Assembly (NCBI GenBank): GCA_030590185.1 | Contig: JAUUZB010000029.1 | Coordinates: forward strand, 1 to 12,166 | From: Deltaproteobacteria bacterium | GTDB lineage: Bacteria; Myxococcota; XYA12-FULL-58-9; JAUUZB01 | Reading direction: 5' to 3' | Length of the DNA: 12,166 nt | In this document: piece by piece, positions 6,329-12,166 of the stretch | Position numbering within the stretch: position 1 is the first letter of the stretch | How the letters are laid out: every line of letters starts with the position of its first letter | Translations under genes and position numbers: made by a program | The notes under the pieces: generated by a model | What the model was told of the DNA's origin: nothing | Database searches by the model: none | The model's input: the letters and a program-made list of their open reading frames with translations, nothing else

Positions 6329-7836
6329 TAGAAAATTCCCCGATCATTCGGTTCGGCGGCGGCCAGGCGCTCAGGCCGAACAGCGAGGTTGAGCCCAGCT
6401 ACCTCATGGGCTTCGAGGGCCGCGAAGCGTTGCGCCGTGGCTCCAAAGCGCTGGCGCTCCTCTGGCGTCACCAACCCCTCGGTCAAGGCCTCGAGCTTCG
6501 CCACATAACCCGGCCGTTGCATCGGTCGCGCCCCTGCCGGGTGGGCGTTGGCCACCGCCAGCGCACCTTCGACCACGCTCCCGTCCTCGAGACGGATCTC
6601 GGCGCGTCCGCCAAACGCCTTGTCGCTCGGATCGGGCGCGTGGTAGCGCGCTGTCCAGGAGGGATCCTCGACCGTCTCGATCCTGTGCCACAACCGCACG
6701 GTCGACTCGCGACGGGCCCGCTCCGGGGCGTAGCTGTGCAGGTGGTGCCACGCTCCGTCCTCGAGGGCGACGGCGAAGATGTAGGCCAGGCTGTGGTCCA
6801 AGGTCTCCCGGGAGGCGTCCGGATCCAGCTTCTGCGGATCGTTCGAGCCGCTGCCGATCACCTGGTGGGTGTGATGGCTGGTGTGAAGGATCACCCGGTC
6901 GATCACCGCGGGGTCCGGGATCTGAGCGCGCAACTCGAAGGCGAGGTCGATGAAGGCCTGGGCTTGATACTCCGCCGAATGTTCCTTGGTAAAGGTCTCG
7001 AGAACGGCCAACTTCAGCTCCCCCGGCTCCGGCAGCGACACCTCGTAGACCGCCCCAGGCCCATCGAGCAACGCCGCGATGATGCTGTCCTCCCCTTCGT
7101 AGATCGGAGATGGAGACCGCTCGCCGCGCATCGCCCGATCGACCGCCTCCACCGCCAGCTTGCCAACGTGGGCCGGGGCAAAGGCCTTCCAGCTGGAGAT
7201 GTCGCCCTTGCGCGATTGGCGGGTCGAGATCGAAACGTGGGCCGCCGGTTGGATCGCCTGGTAGATGACCTCGGTCTCGAGCCCGAGCAAGGCGCCTAGG
7301 CCCCCGGCCACCGCCGGACCGAGGTGGGCGATGTGATCCACGCGGTGGGCGTGTAGACAGATCCCCTTCACGAGCGCCACCTGGATCTCGTAGGCAGCCG
7401 CAATACCGCGGGCCAGGTCTCCACCGGCACGCCCGAGCTGCTGTGCCACGGCCAACAACGGCGGAATGGTGTCGCCCGGGTGGGAGTAGTCAGCGGCGAG
7501 AAAAGTATCGTGCATGTCGAGCTCGCGCACCGCCGTGCCGTTGGCCCAGGCTGCCCACTCGGCGCAGCAGCGGCGATCTGGCGCGAGGCCGAGGATCGTC
7601 GCCCCGCCCTCCCGCGGGTGCGCGAGGGCCTGCGCTCGGGCAACTGTGACCGGAGCTCGGTTGATCGCCGCTATCGCGACCGCCGCGTTGTCGATGATGC
7701 GGTTGGCGATCATCTCCTCTACCGCGGCATCAACCGGGACCGGATCGCTCGCCACCCGGGCGAGCTGCCAGGCGAGCTGCCCCTCGCGCGGCAGGGTCCC
7801 GCGGCTTGGGTGGACCCGTACGTCGTGTCTCTTCAC
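6328..7836 (-). CDS. prpD: 2-methylcitrate dehydratase (MmgE/PrpD family)
   Basis: A 502-residue protein of the MmgE/PrpD family, which dehydrates 2-methylcitrate to 2-methyl-cis-aconitate. Matches to E. coli PrpD include [19 protein letters not shown] (residues 104-122, compare LDFNDTWLAAEWGHPSD), an AYEIQ segment, [17 protein letters not shown] (compare KSWAAGDATSRAV), an [14 protein letters not shown] segment and, near the end, [17 protein letters not shown] (compare FEDPAFTADYHDPEK). The start is GTG 7836, preceded by AAGGGGG at a spacing of about 8. The gene is first in a prpD-prpB operon; methylcitrate synthase (prpC) is not seen. Other MmgE/PrpD enzymes act on different substrates, but the prpB neighbour supports this role. 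It is divergent from the kinase gene, with 89 bases between the two starts. Confidence 0.88.
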   Translation of the reverse strand: MKRHDVRVHPSRGTLPREGQLAWQLARVASDPVPVDAAVEEMIANRIIDNAAVAIAAINRAPVTVARAQALAHPREGGATILGLAPDRRCCAEWAAWANGTAVRELDMHDTFLAADYSHPGDTIPPLLAVAQQLGRAGGDLARGIAAAYEIQVALVKGICLHAHRVDHIAHLGPAVAGGLGALLGLETEVIYQAIQPAAHVSISTRQSRKGDISSWKAFAPAHVGKLAVEAVDRAMRGERSPSPIYEGEDSIIAALLDGPGAVYEVSLPEPGELKLAVLETFTKEHSAEYQAQAFIDLAFELRAQIPDPAVIDRVILHTSHHTHQVIGSGSNDPQKLDPDASRETLDHSLAYIFAVALEDGAWHHLHSYAPERARRESTVRLWHRIETVEDPSWTARYHAPDPSDKAFGGRAEIRLEDGSVVEGALAVANAHPAGARPMQRPGYVAKLEALTEGLVTPEERQRFGATAQRFAALEAHEVAGLNLAVRPERLAAAEPNDRGIF

Positions 7837-7925
7837 GGTACTTTCCCCCTTTTATCGACTTTTTTTTTCAGTGTCGACCGCAGACCTGGTGCTAGACTCG
7901 TCTGGGTGGCGGGGCGCCACGGAGG
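7837..7925. promoter_or_regulatory. Divergent prpD/kinase intergenic region with a T9 run
   Basis: These 89 bases must hold the prpD promoter (minus) and the kinase promoter (plus). A run of nine T lies at 7860-7868, flanked by TCGAC and GTCGA as short inverted arms (about 7855-7876). TGCTAGACT (7890-7898) is a possible -10 for the kinase, without a good -35. No clear sigma-70 pair was found for prpD. The ribosome site of prpD (GGGGG on the minus strand) is at about 7845-7849. Confidence 0.4.
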
Positions 7926-8363
7926 TTGGAGATCGCCGGCACAGCCCAACTGGTTTTTGGGAAATACCAAGTAATCCGCCGCCTCGCTGTTGGGGGTATG
8001 GGCGAGATCTTCCTGGCTCGTCAAACGGCTGCGACCGGTTTCGATCGGCTGGTTATTCTCAAGACCCTCCTACCCGACCTGGCCGAGCGCGACGGTTTCG
8101 AGGAGCAATTCCTCGACGAGGCGCGGGTCACGGCGACGCTCAACCATCCAAACGTGGTGTCCATCTTCGAGGTGGGAAGCTGGCAGAACGTCCACGTCAT
8201 CGCCATGGAGTACATTGCCGGCATCAACCTCGCCCGCCTGATGGACGAGACGGCGAATAGTCAGACCAAGATCCCCCTGTCGGTGGCCGTCAAGATTGTC
8301 CGGGATGCTGCTTCCGCCCTCGATCATGCCCACCGGGCGACCGATCCAGAGGGCAACCCGTAG
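7926..8363 (+). CDS. Ser/Thr protein kinase, N-lobe part, ending at an in-frame TAG
   Basis: The first 145 residues of a Hanks-type Ser/Thr kinase. Visible are the Gly loop LAVGGMGEIFLA (20-31), the ATP-anchoring Lys46 in VILKTLLP, helix-C Glu65 in FLDEARVTATLNHPNVV, the hinge VIAMEYIAGINLARLM and the E-helix SALDHAHRA. The frame stops at TAG 8361-8363, directly before NIVHRDV, which continues in the same frame. The fragment alone lacks the catalytic loop and cannot be an active kinase. The start is unclear: TTG 7926 directly abuts GGAGG, while ATC 7932 sits where a start codon would be ideal. It is read as the 5' half of one gene ending at 9665. Confidence 0.7.
   Translation: MEIAGTAQLVFGKYQVIRRLAVGGMGEIFLARQTAATGFDRLVILKTLLPDLAERDGFEEQFLDEARVTATLNHPNVVSIFEVGSWQNVHVIAMEYIAGINLARLMDETANSQTKIPLSVAVKIVRDAASALDHAHRATDPEGNP
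8361..8363 (+). other. In-frame amber codon splitting the kinase gene
   Basis: TAG replaces one codon in EGNP-x-NIVHRDV, where related kinases carry Leu or similar (as in PLNIVHRDVS). TTG to TAG or CAG to TAG would each need one base change. The frame is otherwise unbroken for 433 codons downstream. Confidence 0.8.
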
Positions 8364-8387
8364 AACATCGTTCACCGGGACGTCGGC

Positions 8388-9665
8388 TTGGACAACATCA
8401 TGGTCCGCACGGACGGCGTCACCAAGGTCGTCGACTTCGGCATCGCCCAGGCATCGAACCGTGTCACCCGCACCCGCACCGGCCTCGTCAAGGGAAAAGT
8501 CCCCTACATGTCGCCGGAGCAGGTTGAGGCGCAGAAGCTCGACGCCCGCAGCGATCAGTTCTCGTTGGGCGTGGTGCTGTGGGAGTTGCTCACCGGCCGG
8601 CGGTTGTTCCGCGGCGACACCGACATCCATACCCTCAAGAACGTCCTCACCAAGACAGTCCATCCGCCCTCATCTGTCGATCCGAGCATACCGCCGGAGC
8701 TCGATGCGGTGGTGATGCGCATGCTCGATCGTGACCGCGGTCGACGCTACGAGCGCTGCCGCAACGTCGTGGTGAAGCTAGATGAGATTCTCAGCTCCGA
8801 TATCTTGGGCCCGGAAAAAGAGGACGTCGAGGTGTTCCTCGAACGGGCGGCCGGTGAGCGACTAGCAGAAACGACACGCGACCTGACACCCACCGGAGAA
8901 TCGCTGTTTGAGAATTGGTCGAACTGGCTCGGCGCGGAAGAGCCTACCGTCCAAGTCGACGGTGGCCAGCCATTCTACCGGCGGCGGGCGGTCATCCTGA
9001 TCGCAGGGGTGGCGATCGTTTGCCTGGTCGCGGCGCTCATCGCCTGGCGCGGTGGGATCCTTGGGCCTCGACCTGCCGTGGAGATTGCCACGGGTACAAC
9101 TCCCACCGGGAACCGCGCGCAGCCTGTGGCCCCGCCGGCCCCCGCACCGACCGAGCCGATCGTCATCGTCAAGAGTACTCCACCGGGCGCGTCCATCATT
9201 TCCTCGGGCCGCGTCCTCGCAAAGACGCCCGCCACGCTCTCCGCCCTCAGCGCCGGCAAAGCGCATGAGTTGCGTCTCGAGAAGAAAGGCTATGAGTCGA
9301 CCTCGATCTTCTTGACGCTCAACCTCGGTGAGGTCCGCGAAGTCAACGTGACGCTGGCTCGACGCCCAAGCGAACGCAGGGCGACAACCCGGCGGTCGAC
9401 GCCCGCCGCTTCCCGTTCGCCTCCCCCGCCGACTACCCGGCCACCAGCCGGGCCGGGCTTCTTGACCCTTCAAACAACCCCCTGGACGAAGGTCGAGATC
9501 GACGGCAAACCATTCGGCTCAACACCGCTGTACAAGACTCAACTCGGGGCCGGCAGCCACAAGGTTCGGATGGTCAACGAGCAGGCCGGGGTTGATGAGA
9601 CGCGCCGGATCAAGATCATCGCCGGCAAGACCAAGAAGACGAACATCAAATTCGACGAGAAGTAG
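8388..9665 (+). CDS. Ser/Thr protein kinase, C-terminal part with membrane anchor and two PEGA-like domains
   Basis: The continuation of the kinase in the same frame. With codon 1 at 7926, the catalytic loop HRDVGLDN has Asp152 (just upstream of this start), then DFG at 170-172, the activation segment ending YMSPEQ, and SDQFSLGVVLWELLTG. A single membrane helix follows (AVILIAGVAIVCLVAALIAW, about residues 355-375), then a Pro-rich linker. Two PEGA-like beta domains come next (STPPGASIISSGRVLAKTPA from about residue 417, and TTPWTKVEIDGKPFGSTPL from about 517). The expected layout is a cytoplasmic kinase with a periplasmic sensor, as in many Myxococcota kinases. If made alone, for example from TTG 8388, it lacks the ATP-binding lobe. 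It ends with TAG 35 bases before the stop of the convergent gene. Confidence 0.75.
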   Translation: MDNIMVRTDGVTKVVDFGIAQASNRVTRTRTGLVKGKVPYMSPEQVEAQKLDARSDQFSLGVVLWELLTGRRLFRGDTDIHTLKNVLTKTVHPPSSVDPSIPPELDAVVMRMLDRDRGRRYERCRNVVVKLDEILSSDILGPEKEDVEVFLERAAGERLAETTRDLTPTGESLFENWSNWLGAEEPTVQVDGGQPFYRRRAVILIAGVAIVCLVAALIAWRGGILGPRPAVEIATGTTPTGNRAQPVAPPAPAPTEPIVIVKSTPPGASIISSGRVLAKTPATLSALSAGKAHELRLEKKGYESTSIFLTLNLGEVREVNVTLARRPSERRATTRRSTPAASRSPPPPTTRPPAGPGFLTLQTTPWTKVEIDGKPFGSTPLYKTQLGAGSHKVRMVNEQAGVDETRRIKIIAGKTKKTNIKFDEK

Positions 9666-9700
9666 TTGTCCCCACCAACGGCGCAACCGCAAGCGTAGCC

Positions 9701-12166
9701 CTACCCCGTCCACACCCCGAGCCCCTCGAGGAAGCTCTGCTCTTCGCTCTTTCCAAACAGGGCGTCGAGTCCCCAGGCGGTGATTCCCACCACCGTGGCG
9801 CCGAGCAACACAGCGGGCGCAGCCGGGCCCGAGGCCCCGGCGAGGATGCACACGCCAGCCACGGCCCCGGTGATGCTGCTGGCGGCGCCGACCGCCTTCA
9901 TGCTCCCGCCAAAATAGTCACCCTGATCGAACTCACGCCAGCTCCCGTGGACGTCCGCTCCAGCGCCGATGAGATCACCCGCCGGGCCGGCCCATTTCAT
10001 GAATTTCAAGGCACGGCCGAGCTTGGTGGCCTTGCTCACCCTGAACAGCTTGCCGATGTCGGAGGCGTTGCCCGCGGCGCTGAGCACCGCCGCGGATGAC
10101 TCCGCCCATTCCTTTCCATCCCTCGGCACACCCTTGGCGACCACCCCGAGCAAGCTGGCACCGGCGAATACGGCGGAGAGCTGGCCGCGTTTGTTCAGAT
10201 CCTTGATCAGCTCCAGGGCCTTGTTGGTCTCGACGAGCTCGCTGGCGTTGCCGGCGCGGCGCAACGCCTTTTGGGCCTCAGTGAGGCCTTCGATCACCCG
10301 GCTGGCCACGTTGCCCTTGGCGGTGTTCGGGTCGAGGGCGTTGAGGACCTTGACGATCTTTTTCGTTACCCCGAGGCTTTTCTTGGTAGCCCCGGTCACC
10401 GACAACAACGCCTCCTCGAGAGCTACTACCTGCTCGTCGGTATCGAGGGCCTGCAAACCACGGAGCGGGTACTCTTGAACCGCGCGTCCATTGATCGTGT
10501 CTCTGGTCTCCTGCACGCGCTCCGGCGCGATGCCGTCGAGCTTGGCGAGCTCCATCTCAACGGTCTGCCGCCGTTGCTCGGGGGAGAGGAGCTCGAGACG
10601 CTGCTGGAAGGCGTCACCTTTGAGGTACTCCTCCTGCTTGCGGCCCAGGTTGTGCGGCGTACTGCGACGGATCGCGTCGCGCCGGGTCTTGCTGAGCTCA
10701 CCCTCGAGGGGCCCGCTGGCGAGCTCGTTGATTTTTCGGTCGAGGGCAGCCGTGTCGATCTTGCCTTTGTAATCTGGATCCTTGGCCATCTCCTTGGCCG
10801 TGAGCAACTTGCCGAGCATCTGCCAGTTCGAGCCCTCGGCGGCGTTCTTGATCTCGGCCTGCACCAAGCGCCCATACGTTTGGGCGACGCGCTCGAGGTG
10901 TGCGTCGGTGATCGGTGAGCGGGGAAGGGTGTCGAGCACCTTGGCCGTGAGCTCGGCATCACCGGCCCGGGCCGCGTACCCGACCAGACTGTCGTGCACC
11001 GGGCCTTTGAGATCCGCGCCTGACGCCCCGAGCAGCTCGCTAGCCGCCACGGACTTGACGGCCGCGTCCGGGTTGAGGTCGAGTACCTTGGCCAGGGCTG
11101 CCATGGCCTCCTGTTTATCCGACTCGAACCCACCGACCGTCCGCACCTCTCGCCCGAGGGCGGCCACGTCCTGTTTGTCGAGGTACATTGCCATGCCACC
11201 GAGGGCAGCGATCGCGCCGCGGTCGTTCCATTGGCTCGAGGTGAGGCGCTCGCGCAGGTTGGCCCGCAAGGCATCGCGCTCGGCGGGTGGCACGTGCTGA
11301 GCGGCCACGGCCAGGGTGTGCCCAGCCTCAGGGCCGAGATCCTGCAGCAGGGCCCGGCGGTCTTCGCCGGTTAGGCGCTCAGCAATGGCCCGCATGCCCA
11401 GGGCTGCGCTGTCGTGACCACGGCGTCTCGATCTGAGCTCGTTTGTCAATCCCTGGCGCAAGGCCGCGCGCACCCCGTCCATCTTTGGATCGTTTGGCGC
11501 CAGGTGCTGGGCCGCAGCCCCCAGGGTCTCGAGCAACCGTCCGCTGTCGCTCTTCTCTGCCCCCTCGAACGCAGCGATGAGCGCGGTGGTCACCGCCCCT
11601 GCTTTCCCGTCTCGAGCAGCGGCCTCGAGGATCTGGACCGAGAGGTCTCGGGCCTCGGCGTCGTTGTAGGATTCACCGGCGTAGGTGGCGAGCGCGCCGA
11701 GGGCCGTGGGATCCCCCGCCGCGGCCCCGCGCCTGAGCATCTCTGTCGCTGCCAGCGCCGAGTCCCCGTCCCGCGCCGCAGCGAGGGCCCAGGGTGCGAG
11801 CTTTGCACCGGCAGCGGGGTCGCCCTTGGCAGCCGCGAGCGCCTTACCCGCATACTCCCGAGAGACATCGTGAAAGTAGAGATAGGTGCGCTGGGCCTCG
11901 GAGTCGTTCTCGTTTGGTGAAACCGATTTCATCAGCGCAGCAAAGGCCGCTGCCGCGCCCTGGGTCGGGGGATCCTTGGCCGCCGCGCTGGCGATAGCCT
12001 CGAGGGCGGCCTGTCTCTCCCACGAATCACCGTCCTTGCTCGCCAGCCGTCTCAGGTTCGCGAGATCGGCGCGGCTGATCTGCTCGGGACACTTGGCGAA
12101 GATCTTCGCCGCGCCCTTTTGACGGTTGCCGAGCTGGTAGTCGCCCCCCTTCTCGGCCAACGTGGC
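9701..12166 (-). CDS. Long Ala-rich helical protein with a hydrophobic C-terminal domain, N-terminus missing
   Basis: The frame is open from the right edge to TAG at 9701-9703, about 821 residues. TTG 12160 is one possible start, but the frame continues past it, so the gene probably begins outside the window. I do not recognise the family. Residues 1 to about 420 look like repeated helix pairs, as in HEAT or Sel1-like solenoids (for example AKLAPWALAAARDGDSALAA and LLETLGAAAQHLAPNDPK). A charged part follows, with coiled-coil-like stretches (KGDAFQQRLELLSPEQRRQT). The last 160 residues are Gly/Ala-rich with hydrophobic helices, LSAVFAGASLLGVVAKG and, near the end, SSITGAVAGVCILAGASGP and AVLLGATVVGITAWGLDALF. 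The short SWREFDQGDYFGGS linker before them is notable. A membrane-active or effector-type end is possible, but no toxin motif is seen. It is convergent with the kinase gene. Confidence 0.75.
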   Translation of the reverse strand, partial: ATLAEKGGDYQLGNRQKGAAKIFAKCPEQISRADLANLRRLASKDGDSWERQAALEAIASAAAKDPPTQGAAAAFAALMKSVSPNENDSEAQRTYLYFHDVSREYAGKALAAAKGDPAAGAKLAPWALAAARDGDSALAATEMLRRGAAAGDPTALGALATYAGESYNDAEARDLSVQILEAAARDGKAGAVTTALIAAFEGAEKSDSGRLLETLGAAAQHLAPNDPKMDGVRAALRQGLTNELRSRRRGHDSAALGMRAIAERLTGEDRRALLQDLGPEAGHTLAVAAQHVPPAERDALRANLRERLTSSQWNDRGAIAALGGMAMYLDKQDVAALGREVRTVGGFESDKQEAMAALAKVLDLNPDAAVKSVAASELLGASGADLKGPVHDSLVGYAARAGDAELTAKVLDTLPRSPITDAHLERVAQTYGRLVQAEIKNAAEGSNWQMLGKLLTAKEMAKDPDYKGKIDTAALDRKINELASGPLEGELSKTRRDAIRRSTPHNLGRKQEEYLKGDAFQQRLELLSPEQRRQTVEMELAKLDGIAPERVQETRDTINGRAVQEYPLRGLQALDTDEQVVALEEALLSVTGATKKSLGVTKKIVKVLNALDPNTAKGNVASRVIEGLTEAQKALRRAGNASELVETNKALELIKDLNKRGQLSAVFAGASLLGVVAKGVPRDGKEWAESSAAVLSAAGNASDIGKLFRVSKATKLGRALKFMKWAGPAGDLIGAGADVHGSWREFDQGDYFGGSMKAVGAASSITGAVAGVCILAGASGPAAPAVLLGATVVGITAWGLDALFGKSEEQSFLEGLGVWTG

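Noticed and set aside
8361..8363. TAG as a sense codon in this genome
   Set aside because: prpB, the kinase and the helical-protein gene all end with TAG at sensible positions, so general recoding is unlikely.
1..12166. tRNA, rRNA or other structured RNA genes
   Set aside because: No cloverleaf, conserved rRNA segment or known riboswitch core was recognised by eye on either strand.

Overview
The window is high-GC DNA, most likely from a Myxococcota-type (deltaproteobacterial) bacterium or a relative known from metagenomes. This placement is inferred from gene content only: a very large Cys-rich secreted protein with slime-mold-type CTDC repeats and MopE-type metal-binding motifs, a Ser/Thr kinase with a membrane anchor and PEGA domains, a PilT-family ATPase, a small Cys-containing lipoprotein and a long Ala-rich helical protein. 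No rRNA, tRNA, CRISPR array or insertion sequence was seen.

Layout from left to right. Positions 1-2489 (+) hold the C-terminal 828 residues of a secreted Cys-rich repeat protein that begins before the window. At 2538-2693 (+) is a remnant of the 3' end of a fabH-type ketoacyl synthase gene, with a TGA at a conserved Trp position. Positions 2769-3902 (-) encode a PilT-family ATPase with an altered Asp box. At 4155-4533 (+) is a shattered acyl-CoA ligase: its N-terminal and C-terminal ends remain, the adenylation core is missing and two frame changes separate the pieces. Positions 4611-5219 (-) encode a lipoprotein with a near-consensus promoter upstream. Positions 5459-7836 (-) hold prpD and prpB, two steps of the 2-methylcitrate cycle for propionate, coupled by a TAATG overlap. 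Divergent from them, 7926-9665 (+) is a Ser/Thr kinase gene with an in-frame TAG just before its HRD catalytic loop. Convergent with that, 9701-12166 (-) is a long helical protein with a glycine-rich hydrophobic C-terminal domain, open at the window edge.

How the parts relate. Only prpD-prpB forms a clear operon; prpC (methylcitrate synthase) is not in the window. The other genes look like single units, often in opposing directions. The clearest theme is decay. The fabH end and the ligase ends lie on the same strand on either side of the oppositely oriented pilT, and the kinase is split by one stop codon, with an additional doubtful start. TAG and TGA both end intact genes here (TAG: prpB, the kinase and the helical protein; TGA: pilT and the lipoprotein), so the in-frame stops are better explained by mutation or sequence error than by a changed genetic code. 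I found no clearly new defence or biosynthetic system. The most open questions are the helical protein with its membrane-like C-terminus, the PilT variant and the exactly periodic repeat protein.
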